Shown piece by piece: positions 46,590-57,915 of a stretch of DNA of 64,000 nt. How positions within the stretch are numbered: the stretch's first letter is position 1; the number at the start of each line of letters is the position of its first letter. The translations under genes were made by a program, and so were the position numbers. The notes beneath the pieces were generated by a model, which saw nothing but the letters and a program-made list of their open reading frames with translations, did not search any database and was not told the DNA's origin. Origin of the DNA: Pyrococcus sp. ST04 (GTDB lineage Archaea > Methanobacteriota_B > Thermococci > Thermococcales > Thermococcaceae); contig NC_017946.1 in NCBI RefSeq assembly GCF_000263735.1, forward strand, positions 599,348 through 663,347, read 5' to 3'.

Positions 46590-46651
46590 ATCATACCACT
46601 GTTCTCAAACTTTATAAAATCACATTAAAAAGGTTAAGTGGCGAGAGTGTT

Positions 46652-49600
46652 ATGAGCGAGGAGAGAATGGACCTCGGAATTGAGTTTGAAACCACTGAAG
46701 AAATTCCCGTTCCTGAAAGATTAATTGACCAAGTTATAGGTCAAGATCATGCTGTTGAGGTTATCAAAACTGCCGCAAAGCAGAGAAGACATGTCCTCCT
46801 AATTGGGGAGCCAGGAACAGGTAAATCCATGCTTGGTCAGGCGATGGCAGAGCTTCTGCCAACGGAGAATCTTGAAGATATCCTAGTTTTCCCGAACCCC
46901 GAAGATGAAAACATGCCGAGGATAAGGACTGTCCCTGCATGCCAGGGGAGAAAGATAGTTGAGGAGTACAGGAAAAAAGCTAAGGAGCAGGAGAGTATAA
47001 AATCTTACCTTCTCCTGTTTGTCTTCTTCATAGTTGCAATGGCAATATTTATGAGTAGGGGAGATCCAAATACATTGCTCCTGGGAGTTTTTGTTATCTT
47101 AGTTGCCCTAATGGCAGTCGCTAATATGAGGTTTAAGACGCAGGCTTTAGTTCCAAAGTTACTCGTTGATAACTGCGGAAGGAAGAAGGCACCCTTCGTA
47201 GATGCAACTGGAGCCCATGCAGGTGCATTGCTTGGCGATGTTAGGCATGACCCCTTCCAGTGCTTTAGTGGTAGAGAGACAATTATCATTAGAGAAAACG
47301 GGAAGGTTAGAGCTGTAAGGTTGAAGGATTTTGTAGAGGAGTATTTAAAGCAGCCCTCTGGAGAGGGGCTTGATGGCGATATTAAGGTAGTTTATCGTGA
47401 TTTTAGAGAGGAAAACATAGAAGTATTAACTAAGGGCGGATTTACCAAACTACTCTATGCAAACAAGAGGCTTGGAAAACAAAAACTTAGACGTATTGTG
47501 AATCTCGAAAAGGATTATTGGCTCGCCTTAACTCCCGATCACAAGGTTTATACTGCTGATGGCCTTAAAGAAGTTAGAGAGCTAGGGGAGAGGGATGAAC
47601 TCGTTAAGGTTCCAATCACGGTTCTTGAGGATCAAGAAGTGGAGAATATCCTACAATTGACGAGCGAAGACAGAAGGCTAGAGAAAATTGCCCTAATTAT
47701 GGGAGTTCTGTTTGGTAGCGGGCATATAGATAAGGACACTATTATTGCTACATTAAGCTCTCAGGCCGTTAATTTGATAGTTTCAACTCTTCAAGAGGTT
47801 TTTGGAAAGTTTAAGTATGAGATTCAAGAAGTCGGTGGCGAAAAGGTTATCCTTAAAATATCAGATGCAAGAATAGCAAACTTCCTTACGCTCCTTGGAG
47901 CACCAATTGGTAATGCTAAATTTGAATTACCATGGTGGATCAAACTTAAGCCATCTCTATTCCTGGCGTTTTTGGATGGTCTCTTTGGTACCTCTCAGGG
48001 TCTCGAGATTGTTAAGTTCACTAATAAACCTGAAAAAATTGTTCCATTCTTTGAGGAGATTGCCTGGCATCTTGGTCTCTTTGGAGTTGAAGCTAGGGTT
48101 GAGCATGGAAGAACTGAGGATAAATACAAGGTTAAGCTAATAATTCCCAACTTCATAGAAAACATCTTGGCATTCCTAGAGTTTGTTCCGTTGACAAGTT
48201 CGCCAACAAAGAGGGAAGCCCTCCTTAGAGAGCTATCACTTAAAGCTAACCTCACTGATGACATGGGAAGATGGATTGAGCGCGTGAAGAGAGGAGAGAA
48301 GAGGAAGTTCATTGAGACGTGGGAGGATGTTGAGGTAACGTATAACTTGACTACCGAAAAGGGTAACCTTCTAGCCAACGGCCTCTTCGTGAAGAACTCG
48401 GGTGGTCTTGGTACTCCTGCTCATGAGCGTGTTGAGCCTGGCATGATCCATAGAGCTCATAAGGGAGTTCTGTTCATAGATGAAATAGCAACTCTCAGCC
48501 TAAAGATGCAGCAGAGCCTTCTAACGGCCATGCAGGAGAAAAAGTTCCCCATAACCGGGCAAAGTGAGCTCTCAAGTGGTGCGATGGTTAGAACCGAGCC
48601 TGTCCCTTGTGACTTTATCTTAGTGGCCGCTGGGAATCTTGACACAATAGAAAGAATGCATCCCGCCTTAAGGTCAAGAATTAGGGGATATGGATATGAG
48701 GTTTATATGAGGACAACAATGCCAGATACTCCTGAGAACAGGAGGAAGCTTGTTCAGTTCGTTGCCCAGGAAGTTAAGAAGGATGGAAGAATCCCCCACT
48801 TTACCAGGGATGCTGTTGAGGAAATTGTGAGGGAAGCTCAGAAGAGGGCCGGAAGAAAAGGCCACCTGACATTAAGGCTGAGAGATCTTGGTGGAGTCGT
48901 TAGGGCTGCTGGTGATATAGCAGTGAGGAAGGGCAAGAAGTACGTTACTAGAGAGGATGTTCTAGAGGCTCTTAAGCTTGCAAAGCCATTAGAAAAACAG
49001 CTTGCAGACTGGTATATTGAGAGGAAGAAGGAGTATCAAGTGATTAGGGTAGAAGGTGGTGAAGTCGGCAGAGTCAATGGATTGGCTGTTATTGGTGAGC
49101 AAAGCGGTATAGTTTTGCCAATAGAAGCTATAGTTGCTCCCGCGGCGAGTAGAGAGGAGGGTAAGATAATAGTAACCGGTAAGCTTGGAGAAATAGCGAG
49201 AGAGGCTGTCCAGAATGTCTCTGCAATAATAAAGAGGTATAAAGGTGAGGATATAAGCCGTTATGACATACATGTCCAATTCCTTCAAACTTACGAGGGT
49301 GTTGAGGGAGATTCAGCAAGTATCAGCGTTGCAACGGCTGTTATATCAGCTCTAGAGGAAATACCCGTTAGGCAGGATGTAGCAATGACTGGTTCTTTGA
49401 GTGTGAGGGGCGAGGTTCTTCCAGTTGGAGGGGTAACTCCAAAGATTGAGGCGGCCATAGAGGCTGGCATAAAGACGGTAATAATTCCAAAGGCTAATGA
49501 AAAGGATGTCTTTCTCAGTCCTGACAAGAGGGCTAAGATAAATATAGTTCCAGTTGAGAGGATAGACGAGGTTTTAGAAATTGCTCTTGTTGAGAGCGAG

Positions 49601-49672
49601 AAAAAGAGGAAGCTTATAGAGAAAGTAAGAAAGAGCCTTCCCATGGGGGTTGTTGAAAATGCTGGTAGCTAA
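46652..49672 (+). CDS. lon: membrane-bound archaeal Lon protease (LonB) with intein
   Basis: A 1006-residue precursor; removing residues 204-582 leaves a 627-residue LonB. AAA+ Walker A GEPGTGKS is at residues 52-59, with two membrane helices inserted at about 115-160 and Walker [10 protein letters not shown] after the intein. The C-terminal Ser-Lys protease has Ser888 in EGDSAS and Lys931 in GVTPK (509 and 552 after splicing). It degrades misfolded proteins at the cytoplasmic face. The intein sits between DPFQ and SGGLGT in the conserved ATPase core. Confidence 0.95.
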   Translation: MSEERMDLGIEFETTEEIPVPERLIDQVIGQDHAVEVIKTAAKQRRHVLLIGEPGTGKSMLGQAMAELLPTENLEDILVFPNPEDENMPRIRTVPACQGRKIVEEYRKKAKEQESIKSYLLLFVFFIVAMAIFMSRGDPNTLLLGVFVILVALMAVANMRFKTQALVPKLLVDNCGRKKAPFVDATGAHAGALLGDVRHDPFQCFSGRETIIIRENGKVRAVRLKDFVEEYLKQPSGEGLDGDIKVVYRDFREENIEVLTKGGFTKLLYANKRLGKQKLRRIVNLEKDYWLALTPDHKVYTADGLKEVRELGERDELVKVPITVLEDQEVENILQLTSEDRRLEKIALIMGVLFGSGHIDKDTIIATLSSQAVNLIVSTLQEVFGKFKYEIQEVGGEKVILKISDARIANFLTLLGAPIGNAKFELPWWIKLKPSLFLAFLDGLFGTSQGLEIVKFTNKPEKIVPFFEEIAWHLGLFGVEARVEHGRTEDKYKVKLIIPNFIENILAFLEFVPLTSSPTKREALLRELSLKANLTDDMGRWIERVKRGEKRKFIETWEDVEVTYNLTTEKGNLLANGLFVKNSGGLGTPAHERVEPGMIHRAHKGVLFIDEIATLSLKMQQSLLTAMQEKKFPITGQSELSSGAMVRTEPVPCDFILVAAGNLDTIERMHPALRSRIRGYGYEVYMRTTMPDTPENRRKLVQFVAQEVKKDGRIPHFTRDAVEEIVREAQKRAGRKGHLTLRLRDLGGVVRAAGDIAVRKGKKYVTREDVLEALKLAKPLEKQLADWYIERKKEYQVIRVEGGEVGRVNGLAVIGEQSGIVLPIEAIVAPAASREEGKIIVTGKLGEIAREAVQNVSAIIKRYKGEDISRYDIHVQFLQTYEGVEGDSASISVATAVISALEEIPVRQDVAMTGSLSVRGEVLPVGGVTPKIEAAIEAGIKTVIIPKANEKDVFLSPDKRAKINIVPVERIDEVLEIALVESEKKRKLIEKVRKSLPMGVVENAGS
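47261..48397 (+). other. intein in Lon (379 residues) with degenerate homing endonuclease
   Basis: N-terminal Cys204 (CFSGRET), block B TPDHKV, and C-terminal [11 protein letters not shown] followed by +1 Ser. The usual penultimate His is Lys (K581) and the usual block F His is missing. The LAGLIDADG motifs are recognisable as GVLFGSGH (356 Ser for Asp) and [11 protein letters not shown] (448 Ser for Asp), so both catalytic acids are lost. Splicing is probably intact because the host protein is essential in design; cleavage is probably dead. Confidence 0.88.
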
Positions 49673-49946
49673 GCCATGTACAAGCATGGGTGGGGTTTTA
49701 GTTCAGCTTTACCTCTGGAAGGAGATTAAGTTGGACGTAACTAAGCTTGCTCAGGAGATGAAGAGTAAGGGGTACAAGGTTAAGACCGTAATCCCCGGGA
49801 TAATGGTCGTCGCTGAGTTTGAGGGTTATGAAGTTAGCGTCTATCCAAGTGGGAAAATAATAATTAAAGAGTTAAGGAACGAAAAGAGGGCGGAGGAAAT
49901 AGCAAGGAAAATTTATGAGATGGCGGGGGTAAGTGTTGAAGGTTGA
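49659..49946 (+). CDS. conserved small protein of unknown function
   Basis: A 95-residue soluble protein, [20 protein letters not shown] at the start, then a beta-rich core ([21 protein letters not shown]) and a helical end. I do not recognise a named family. ATG 49659 is chosen after GGGGGTTG; it starts inside lon, suggesting translational coupling, and overlaps the glycosyltransferase start by 14 bp. Confidence 0.72.
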   Translation: MLVAKPCTSMGGVLVQLYLWKEIKLDVTKLAQEMKSKGYKVKTVIPGIMVVAEFEGYEVSVYPSGKIIIKELRNEKRAEEIARKIYEMAGVSVEG

Positions 49947-50991
49947 GCTGTTCCTCCTTCTGATAATTTTCATCTGGGATGGGTATTTCTTCCTGAGATA
50001 TATTCTCGGCCTTTTAAAAGGCTATAAAACTGTAAGCTGGAATCCAACGGTTAGCGTTGTTATTCCGGCTTATAATGAAGAGGAAAACATTGAGAGAGCA
50101 ATTAAAGCTGTTCTTTCCCAGGATTATCCCGTCGGTGAAGTTATAGTAGTTGATGATGGAAGTGAAGATAGAACGTATGAGAAGGCCAAGTCTGTTAACG
50201 ACCCTAGGGTTAAGGTAATTAGGGTTAGGCATGGAGGAAAGGCGTGGGCCCTTAATCATGGCATAAAAATTGCGAGGGGTGAAGTTATAGTAACGACGGA
50301 TGCCGATTCTTTCATGGCAAGAGATGCTGTGAGAAGGTTGCTGGAGAGGTTTTACTCTGATGAGGTTCTCGCCGTGGGAGGTCAAATAAGGGTTGTTGTT
50401 GAGTCATTCCTGACTTTAGTTCAGGATATAGAGCATCTAAGAATAGCTATGTACAGAAGGGCAAGAGAACTTGATGATCTAACTTTAGCCCCAGGACCTC
50501 TTTCTGCCTTTAGAAAGGAGGCCCTTGAAAAAATCGGCGGAATCATTGAGAGTCAGGTGGAAGATTATGCTACAACAAAGGCTCTCAAGAGATTTGGTAA
50601 GGTTGTATATTCTCCAAAGGCCAAGCTGTTTACAAGGATGCCGATAACTTTGAGGGAGCTGTGGGAGCAAAGGAAAAGGTGGTTCCTTGGGGATTTGAAC
50701 CATCTTGAGTTTAGGGACTATGTGATGCTTCTCCTAGGTGACTTCATAGCAATTCTTGACGTGGTTCTTCCAATAGTTTTCCTAACTAAAGGTGAATTTA
50801 TATTTTTCTTGGTCTTTATAGTATTTGAAGTCATTACAATGCTTCTTCCCATTATATTTGAGGGTGGAAAAGTCATTGAAGCTCTCCTTTTCCCTATAGT
50901 GCTTTGGTTTTTGGCCCTATTCTACTTTACACTGCACATGTATGGCTATTTGGCAAAGTTGAGCACAAAAACTTTTAAACAGTTTCATTAA
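49933..50991 (+). CDS. membrane GT2-family glycosyltransferase
   Basis: A 352-residue protein with an N-terminal membrane helix, a GT-A domain (VSVVIPAYNEEENIERAI, DDGSEDRT, TTDADS) and QRKRW, the QxxRW motif of processive synthases, followed by four or so membrane helices. It could make a polysaccharide or a lipid-linked sugar; product unknown. GTG 49933 after GCGGGGGTAA. Confidence 0.86.
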   Translation: MLKVELFLLLIIFIWDGYFFLRYILGLLKGYKTVSWNPTVSVVIPAYNEEENIERAIKAVLSQDYPVGEVIVVDDGSEDRTYEKAKSVNDPRVKVIRVRHGGKAWALNHGIKIARGEVIVTTDADSFMARDAVRRLLERFYSDEVLAVGGQIRVVVESFLTLVQDIEHLRIAMYRRARELDDLTLAPGPLSAFRKEALEKIGGIIESQVEDYATTKALKRFGKVVYSPKAKLFTRMPITLRELWEQRKRWFLGDLNHLEFRDYVMLLLGDFIAILDVVLPIVFLTKGEFIFFLVFIVFEVITMLLPIIFEGGKVIEALLFPIVLWFLALFYFTLHMYGYLAKLSTKTFKQFH

Positions 50992-51013
50992 AATCTCGTC
51001 ACTGGGAGTGGTA
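50971..51013 (+). promoter_or_regulatory. GAPOR promoter with TGM-like operator
   Basis: A TATA-like ACTTTTAAAC (50971-50980) is followed 17 bp on by CGTCAC-TGGGA-GTGGTA (50997-51013). This keeps 9 of 12 fixed positions of the Thermococcales glycolytic motif TATCAC-N5-GTGATA. Its position downstream of TATA is that of a repressed glycolytic gene. Confidence 0.55.
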
Positions 51014-51032
51014 TAATTCGGGGTGATGCCTC

Positions 51033-52994
51033 ATGAGGTTTTCGGTTCTGAAACTAGATGTGGGTAAGAAGGAAGTAAAGATTGAGGACTTTGAAAGGGA
51101 AGATGTCTATGGTATAATCGACTATGGTATCTACGTTCATAACGAACTAAAAACCTATGAAATCGACCCATATGACCCAAGAAATGTCGTCATATTTGGA
51201 AAGGGTCCATTTGCTGGTTCAGCACTCCCGGGGTCACATAGGTTAATGTTCTTCTTTAGATCCCCGCTCTACGGAGGTCTCTTCCCTTCTGCGATGGGTG
51301 GTGCAGCATATCAATTCCAGCACGTTGGTGTTGATTTCGTTGAAATACATGGGAAGGCTGAGAAGCCTGTCGTTATAATACTTAAGAATGACGGTCAGAA
51401 CCTGAGTGTCGACTTCTATGAGATAGAACTTGAAAAAGTCCTTGAAATATGGAAGGAATACAAGGGAGAAGAGGGAGTTTATGCTCTCACACAGTACCTC
51501 CTGGATAACTTTGCAAATCAATTTGAAGGCATGGAGTTCAGAATTGCCGTTGTTGGTCCAGCGGCATTGAACAGCAACTACGGTGCAATATTCTCCCAAG
51601 CACTTAGAAACGGTAAAAGAATGGTAGGAAGTGAAGATTGGGCAGCGAGAGGCGGTTCCGGAAGCGTTCTCCTGAGGGCTCACAACGTCGTGGCCATAAT
51701 CTTTGGAGGAAAGAAAAGGAAGAAAGAATTCCCGAAGGAGGACATAGGGAACTTCAAGACAGCAAAAGAGATTGTAGAGGGTGTCCATAAGAAGCCGTAT
51801 AATGATGTTGTAACAAATGCCACCGTCAAGTACAGGTTCAATCCAAAGCTAAACACAGGTGGAACGTTTGGTGGAAACTACCCAGCTGAAGGTGATCTAG
51901 TCCCGATACTTAACTGGCAGATGCCGTACATTCCGAAGGAGGATAGGATAAAGATACATGAGCTGATAATGAAACACTACTGGGAGCCATTTAATGAGGA
52001 GTCAATAAAGCCGAAGAACTGGACGATGTGTGGAGAACCGTGTCCAGTCGTTTGTAAGAAGCACAGAAAGGGCCATCATGTCGAGTATGAGCCCTATGAG
52101 GCCAATGGTCCTCTCAGCGGTAGCATTGTCCTCCATGCAAGTGATATAAGCGTTCATGCAGTTGATGCGATGGGATTTGATGCAATAGAGTTCGGTGGGA
52201 CTGCTGCATGGGTTCTGGAACTTGTATATAGAGGACTTCTCAAGCCGGAGGAAGTTGGAATAAGCGCAAAGCCAGAGTTTACAAAAGATGCACTGATTCA
52301 GAATCCAGTTGAAACCAGTGAACTTAATGCCAAGCTGGTTGCCGAGCTTGCTCATGCAGTAGCTTTCGCTAAAACAGAGGTGGCAAAGATAATAGGCCTG
52401 GGTAAGAGAAAGGCCAGCAAAATCCTCGATGAGAAGTTCAAGGACAGGCTTAGCTACGGAGAGTCATTCAAAGATTACGCTGTTTACACTCCCCTAGGTG
52501 AAGACGGTGAGATAAATCCAACGATGTACTGGGCGATAGGAAACTACATTCCGCTTCCAATCCAGGGTAGGTACTGGACATTTTATGAATTTGGAGTGTT
52601 CTTGGAGCCAGAAGAGCTCGCAAGCAAGATAATATCCTCAGCTCTCTGGGAATTCTGGTACGACAATGTTGGATGGTGTAGATTCCACAGAAGGTGGATG
52701 AAGCCAGTCCTCAAGGCATTATTTATGGAAGCCTATGGAGTTAACGTTGATATGGAAGATCACGCAAAGAAGCAACTCAGAAGGCTGATAGAGTTTGCAA
52801 AGAGAGCTGGCTACACTCCAGTATTCTGGGACAGCATGAGGGTCATCGATCTAGTGGCCGCTGGAAGCAAAGAATTCGGAAACGAGAAGTGGGCCGAAAA
52901 GTTCAAGAAAGATAAGATCGGAACGGCCAGGGAGTACCTTAAGAAAGTTCTTGATGCCTACAGCCAGATGTTGGGAGTTGATTGGAGCATTTAA
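51033..52994 (+). CDS. gor: glyceraldehyde-3-phosphate:ferredoxin oxidoreductase (GAPOR)
   Basis: A 653-residue tungstopterin aldehyde oxidoreductase; length and sequence agree with P. furiosus GAPOR as I remember it. It oxidises glyceraldehyde-3-phosphate directly to 3-phosphoglycerate with ferredoxin, replacing GAPDH and PGK in glycolysis. The [4Fe-4S] ligands include Cys333, Cys337 and Cys341 (CGEPCPVVC). The pterin region EYEPYEANGPLSG is intact. ATG 51033. Confidence 0.96.
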   Translation: MRFSVLKLDVGKKEVKIEDFEREDVYGIIDYGIYVHNELKTYEIDPYDPRNVVIFGKGPFAGSALPGSHRLMFFFRSPLYGGLFPSAMGGAAYQFQHVGVDFVEIHGKAEKPVVIILKNDGQNLSVDFYEIELEKVLEIWKEYKGEEGVYALTQYLLDNFANQFEGMEFRIAVVGPAALNSNYGAIFSQALRNGKRMVGSEDWAARGGSGSVLLRAHNVVAIIFGGKKRKKEFPKEDIGNFKTAKEIVEGVHKKPYNDVVTNATVKYRFNPKLNTGGTFGGNYPAEGDLVPILNWQMPYIPKEDRIKIHELIMKHYWEPFNEESIKPKNWTMCGEPCPVVCKKHRKGHHVEYEPYEANGPLSGSIVLHASDISVHAVDAMGFDAIEFGGTAAWVLELVYRGLLKPEEVGISAKPEFTKDALIQNPVETSELNAKLVAELAHAVAFAKTEVAKIIGLGKRKASKILDEKFKDRLSYGESFKDYAVYTPLGEDGEINPTMYWAIGNYIPLPIQGRYWTFYEFGVFLEPEELASKIISSALWEFWYDNVGWCRFHRRWMKPVLKALFMEAYGVNVDMEDHAKKQLRRLIEFAKRAGYTPVFWDSMRVIDLVAAGSKEFGNEKWAEKFKKDKIGTAREYLKKVLDAYSQMLGVDWSI

Positions 52995-53037
52995 TTTAAA
53001 TACTTCTTCTTTTTATCATTTTTCTGGGGGTTAGGAA

Positions 53038-53742
53038 ATGATAAAGGCCGTTTTCTTTGACTTTGTGGGAACTTTGCTGAGTACCGAGGCCGAGGCTGAG
53101 ACGCACCTTAATATAATGAGAGAAGTTCTCAAGGAAGCTAAAGATATATCGCCGGAAGATCTCCTTAAAGAATATGAAAAAATGACTAGGGATGCCTTTT
53201 CAAAGTATGCCGGGAAGCCATTTAGACCAATTAGAGATATTGAAGAAGAGATTATGAAGGAGCTCTCTAAGAAATATGGATTTAAATATCCCGAAAACTT
53301 CTGGGAAATTCACTTGAAAATGCATCAGACCTATGGTAAGCTTTACCCCGAGGCAGTTGACGTCCTTAAACGACTCAGGGAAATGGGATACCATGTTGGC
53401 TTGATTACTGATTCTGACAATGATTATTTGAAGGCTCACCTTGAAGCTTTAGGAATTCTTGACCTTTTTGACTCCATAACTACTAGTGAGGAGGCCGGAT
53501 TCTTCAAGCCCCATCCGAGAGTCTTTGAACTTGCTCTCAAAAAAGCTGGAGTAAAGGGTGAAGAGGCCATATATGTTGGAGACAATCCTATTAAAGATTG
53601 TGGAGGAGCGAGACAACTGGATATACTCTCGGTTCTTGTAGATAGAAAGGGGGAGAAGAGAGAGCTATGGAAAGAGTGTGAATTCATAGTCAGCGACCTT
53701 AGGGAGGTTATAAAAATAGTTGAAGAGCTGAGCGGTCAGTAA
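53038..53742 (+). CDS. HAD-superfamily hydrolase
   Basis: A 234-residue HAD phosphatase: motif I FFDFVGTLL (nucleophile Asp8; the usual second Asp is Val), motif II TDSDND, motif III Lys in FFKPHPRVF and motif IV GDNPIKD. It has a helical cap (about 20-95). In the catalytic DxD pair the acid/base Asp is not conserved (DFVGT), so the substrate and activity are uncertain. The stop codon lies beside guide RNA 3 on the other strand. Confidence 0.87.
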   Translation: MIKAVFFDFVGTLLSTEAEAETHLNIMREVLKEAKDISPEDLLKEYEKMTRDAFSKYAGKPFRPIRDIEEEIMKELSKKYGFKYPENFWEIHLKMHQTYGKLYPEAVDVLKRLREMGYHVGLITDSDNDYLKAHLEALGILDLFDSITTSEEAGFFKPHPRVFELALKKAGVKGEEAIYVGDNPIKDCGGARQLDILSVLVDRKGEKRELWKECEFIVSDLREVIKIVEELSGQ

Positions 53743-53784
53743 CGGCAGGGCTCATCACGCCTCAGTGGTAGCAAATTTCATCAT
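53736..53784 (-). ncRNA. C/D box guide sRNA (3)
   Basis: On the minus strand: box C ATGATGA (53784-53778), 12-nt guide AATTTGCTACCA, box D' CTGA (53765-53762), 3-nt spacer, box C' GTGATGA (53758-53752), 12-nt guide GCCCTGCCGTTA, box D CTGA (53739-53736). All four boxes are consensus and both guides are 12 nt. Box C overlaps the stop of the CDP-alcohol transferase gene on the same strand. Confidence 0.92.
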
Positions 53785-54341
53785 TCCAACCTCTTTTTTG
53801 CTTCACTTATTCTCTGTATAAATGTTATCCATGCCAATACAGTCACGAGATAAACTCCTATTTTAACAAACCCTAGGAGGGCAGAGATTATCAGGATTAT
53901 AAGCCTTTCTCCTCTCTCAGCTATTCCTACAGCTAAACTTCCAGAACCAGCGAGTTCTGCCCTGCATCTGGTGTAACTTACCATGTACGAGCCAATTAAA
54001 GCCATGAAGACTATTCTCCAGTCAGCTAATCCACCAGTAGCTATCCCGAAGAGTATTGCTCCGTCACTTACTCTGTCTAGCGTAGAATCCAAAAATCCTC
54101 CAAATTTGGTAACCTTTCCAGTTAACCTGGCCAAACTACCGTCGAGAGCGTCAAGAAACGCCCCAACTATAAGTATTATACCAGCTAACCTTTGATTGCC
54201 AAGATAAAACTCATATCCTGCAAGGAGGGTTAATAAAAGACCAAAAACTGTCAGCTGATTTGGTGTTAATCCTGCCCTAGCCAGCGGTTTTGCTATCTTT
54301 TCCAATGGTTCTTTCACTATTGGCCTTATCCTGCTCAGCAT
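53781..54341 (-). CDS. archaetidylinositol phosphate synthase-like CDP-alcohol phosphatidyltransferase
   Basis: A 186-residue membrane enzyme with the CDP-alcohol motif Asp64-x-x-Asp67-Gly68-x-x-Ala71-Arg72 and Asp85/Asp89, and five to six helices. It condenses a CDP-archaeol with an alcohol phosphate, most likely inositol-1-phosphate, in ether-lipid synthesis. It overlaps the end of trm56 by 65 bp. The stop overlaps box C of guide RNA 3. Confidence 0.88.
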   Translation of the reverse strand: MLSRIRPIVKEPLEKIAKPLARAGLTPNQLTVFGLLLTLLAGYEFYLGNQRLAGIILIVGAFLDALDGSLARLTGKVTKFGGFLDSTLDRVSDGAILFGIATGGLADWRIVFMALIGSYMVSYTRCRAELAGSGSLAVGIAERGERLIILIISALLGFVKIGVYLVTVLAWITFIQRISEAKKRLE

Positions 54342-54873
54342 TTTCCTGAACCTCCACGACTTTCTTTCCCCTGGCCTGTGGGATTATCTTGAGCCTCGCG
54401 TTTTTAAACTCCTTCCTAAGACCTTTACCCTCCAACAACCTGTCGAGAAAAACTGCAAGGGCCGCGACTTCACTGTGTGGCTGATTCCCTATTGCAACAT
54501 TATAATCTGAAAGTTCGTAAACCTCTCTAGGAACTTTTTCAGCTCCCACTATTATCATGAAGTCTTTACCTGTCTTGAGCTTCTCTTTGAGTTCGTCGAT
54601 TACATCGTCTATATGAAGACCATACATCGTCAGATGAATTTTTATTCCATTAAATTCTTTGATTTTCTTTTTCCAGCTTTTGTCAAACTCTATAAAAAAC
54701 GGCCCTCCCCACCTTTTCACAACGTCCTCTACGCTAGCTTTAACTTTCTCATCAACATCCTCACTTACTATAATAATACCATCCGCCCCGAATGCCCTTG
54801 CAGTAAGGGCTACGTGGGTTGTTATCCTCTTATCTCTTTCAGGTCTATGTCCAAGCCTAAGCACTACTATCAC
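54277..54873 (-). CDS. trm56: tRNA (cytidine-56-2'-O)-methyltransferase aTrm56
   Basis: A 198-residue SPOUT enzyme: [28 protein letters not shown] at the start (within the family signature), [23 protein letters not shown] and [18 protein letters not shown] in the knot. It methylates C56 of the tRNA T loop in archaea, a modification done in some archaea by a C/D guide RNA. The C-terminal 30 residues are polar and overlap the next gene. Confidence 0.94.
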   Translation of the reverse strand: MIVVLRLGHRPERDKRITTHVALTARAFGADGIIIVSEDVDEKVKASVEDVVKRWGGPFFIEFDKSWKKKIKEFNGIKIHLTMYGLHIDDVIDELKEKLKTGKDFMIIVGAEKVPREVYELSDYNVAIGNQPHSEVAALAVFLDRLLEGKGLRKEFKNARLKIIPQARGKKVVEVQENAEQDKANSERTIGKDSKTAG

Positions 54874-54898
54874 TTTTCCACCTCCTTTTTTAGGCTTT

Positions 54899-56494
54899 CT
54901 AGCTCCTGTATATTTCCATCAGCTTGTTCCAATATACTTTAAAGTCATCTTCCCATGTTATGTCCTTGTAAAACTCGTAGAATGCTTTGATAGTGTTGGC
55001 AAGCTTATCGATACTTGTGTTGGTTAGTATGTCTTGGGCTTCATTCTTATCTCCAACTGAGAATAGGAAAAGTGCGAATATTCTCTCATTTTTGTCATTA
55101 AGCTTTTTAAGTAATAATTTTAGCCTCAAAAAGGATTCACTATCAAGCTTTTTATATAAATATTCGAGAAGTGCCTTCTCCGTTATGTCCAAATAATCAT
55201 TGGTTATGTTTTCATGATTGTGGCCAGCTTCGCTTGGTTTTAGTGCTACTAACTTATTCCCAAAGATTTCAATTTGTTGATATATTCTCGGATACCATGG
55301 GCTTGTTATATACTCTTCCCTAGTCCCAAAGAACATGTGTCTGAAATCTATAACATACCATTTTTCAGATATGTACGCTTCAACAAAGGGTATTTTAGTG
55401 CAATCAAATCCGTCGTAAACGCTAACTATTCTAGCTGGTATATTTAATGATCTAAAGTATCCGACTAACAGAATATCTGCCTCTGTTGGTGAAATTGTCG
55501 TACTTTTCTGGATTGCTTGTGGATCTAAACTTCTTATCATCCTATTCTCGAATGTGTAGTGGGTAATGATATAATTGTATAGGACTTTACCTGCTTCTAA
55601 ATCTGAACTCAAATTCCCCACAAGTGGAAATATTACTTTCCTGAGCTCATTAAAGTTTATATCTGACTTTGAGCCAAACATCCATTCCCAATATCCGTCG
55701 ACTACCTTATCATATTTTATCCACTCTGTTATATTCCCATAAGCATTCTTCAATTCTTCGTCGTTTAATTCCCAAGGTCTCCATACTACGGTTATCTCCT
55801 TTTCTTTTACTATTTTTTCATTCCCAAAAACAGAAGAGTAACTGATTATAACATAGATGCTCCCCTCAAGATATCTTGAAGGCGCTCTAAAGGATATTTC
55901 TCCATACACCTTTCCACTTGGAGGGACATGTTTTGGTATTCTTTCATTTACAAGTTGGAATGGCCCGGGGTTAACATCAACCCCTGTTATATAGATTGCA
56001 GTTGAGAGGTTATTTTCAATTAGCATTGATATATTGAAAATTTTTCCACCATAGGTCACATTTGGCCCGATTAGATCCACTTCGACATTTTCCCGTGTTG
56101 TTTGAATTTTTGTGACTTTTATTGACGTTTCGTATATATTTCCTTTCCACACTCGATGTAACTCGTCTACTATGTCAAGATAAGCCTTGAATGGGTACGT
56201 TCCGGGGACTTTTGGTCCTTGAATTGTCCATACAAGTTTAGTTACATTTCCTACTTTCAAAACTGTTGGAAATTTTGGTGACTGCAGAATTATGAAATCA
56301 TCTCCTTCAATTTCTAAATTTGCTCCTATTATTCCAACCTTCCCAGTATTGTTAATCGTAACTATAAGGTGGAAGACCCCTCCCGGAGGAATAACGTGCG
56401 TGTCAACTTCAAACCTAACATGAGCAGGTGACTTTATGAGACATCCAAGTGAGAGTATTATTAGCATTACTACTACTAGCTTTAAATGTCTCAT
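54899..56494 (-). CDS. lipoprotein with transglutaminase-like domain, catalytic residues not conserved
   Basis: A 531-residue protein with a lipobox-like signal (LIILSLGC), two Ig-like beta modules (about 25-235), a helical linker, then a transglutaminase-core-like region. The [21 protein letters not shown] segment matches the transglutaminase nucleophile region, but no Cys stands at the usual place. [15 protein letters not shown] lacks the usual His. A helical C-terminus follows. Probably an inactive, binding version of the fold, on the outer surface. ATG 56494. Confidence 0.75.
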   Translation of the reverse strand: MRHLKLVVVMLIILSLGCLIKSPAHVRFEVDTHVIPPGGVFHLIVTINNTGKVGIIGANLEIEGDDFIILQSPKFPTVLKVGNVTKLVWTIQGPKVPGTYPFKAYLDIVDELHRVWKGNIYETSIKVTKIQTTRENVEVDLIGPNVTYGGKIFNISMLIENNLSTAIYITGVDVNPGPFQLVNERIPKHVPPSGKVYGEISFRAPSRYLEGSIYVIISYSSVFGNEKIVKEKEITVVWRPWELNDEELKNAYGNITEWIKYDKVVDGYWEWMFGSKSDINFNELRKVIFPLVGNLSSDLEAGKVLYNYIITHYTFENRMIRSLDPQAIQKSTTISPTEADILLVGYFRSLNIPARIVSVYDGFDCTKIPFVEAYISEKWYVIDFRHMFFGTREEYITSPWYPRIYQQIEIFGNKLVALKPSEAGHNHENITNDYLDITEKALLEYLYKKLDSESFLRLKLLLKKLNDKNERIFALFLFSVGDKNEAQDILTNTSIDKLANTIKAFYEFYKDITWEDDFKVYWNKLMEIYRS

Positions 56495-56496
56495 AA

Positions 56497-57333
<837 letters not shown>

Positions 57334-57338
57334 ATGAA

Positions 57339-57905
57339 ATGAAAAGGGGGCTCTTTGTTGGTAGATTCCAACCAGTTCACAATGGGCATATAAAGGCGTT
57401 AGAATTCGTGTTTGAGCAAGTTGATGAGGTGATAATAGGAATAGGCAGTGCTCAGGCGAGTCACACTCTTAAGAACCCTTTTACGACTGGAGAGAGAATG
57501 GAGATGCTTATAAGAGCACTGGATGAATCTGGGCTAAGTGAAAAGAAGAGATACTATCTAATTCCACTACCTGATATAAACTTCAACTCTATATGGGTTC
57601 CTTACGTTGAGGCAATGGTTCCAAAATTCGATGTCGTCTTTACTGGAAATTCATTGGTTGCAGAACTCTTTAGGGAAAGGGGATACGAGGTGATAGTTCA
57701 GCCGATGTTTAGGAAGGACATTTTATCGGCAACCGAAATCAGAAGAAGGATGATAGAGGGAGAACCATGGGAGGAGCTAGTTCCAAAGAGTGTTGCTGAG
57801 TACATAAAAGAAATAAGGGGGGTTGAAAGGATAAGAATGCTGGCAACAAACTTGGAGAGCTCAGAAAAAGAGCTTCAAGCTCCTATCCGGATTCCGGAAT
57901 ATTAG
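57339..57905 (+). CDS. nadM: nicotinamide-nucleotide adenylyltransferase NadM
   Basis: A 188-residue nucleotidyltransferase: GRFQPVHNGH (the HxGH site, residues 8-17), IGIGSAQASHT, and ISSTEIR-type C-motif SATEIRRR. It makes NAD+ from NMN and ATP. ATG 57339 is preferred to GTG 57330 since GAGGTGAA lies at the right distance. Confidence 0.93.
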   Translation: MKRGLFVGRFQPVHNGHIKALEFVFEQVDEVIIGIGSAQASHTLKNPFTTGERMEMLIRALDESGLSEKKRYYLIPLPDINFNSIWVPYVEAMVPKFDVVFTGNSLVAELFRERGYEVIVQPMFRKDILSATEIRRRMIEGEPWEELVPKSVAEYIKEIRGVERIRMLATNLESSEKELQAPIRIPEY

Positions 57906-57915
57906 GTGGTAGGCT

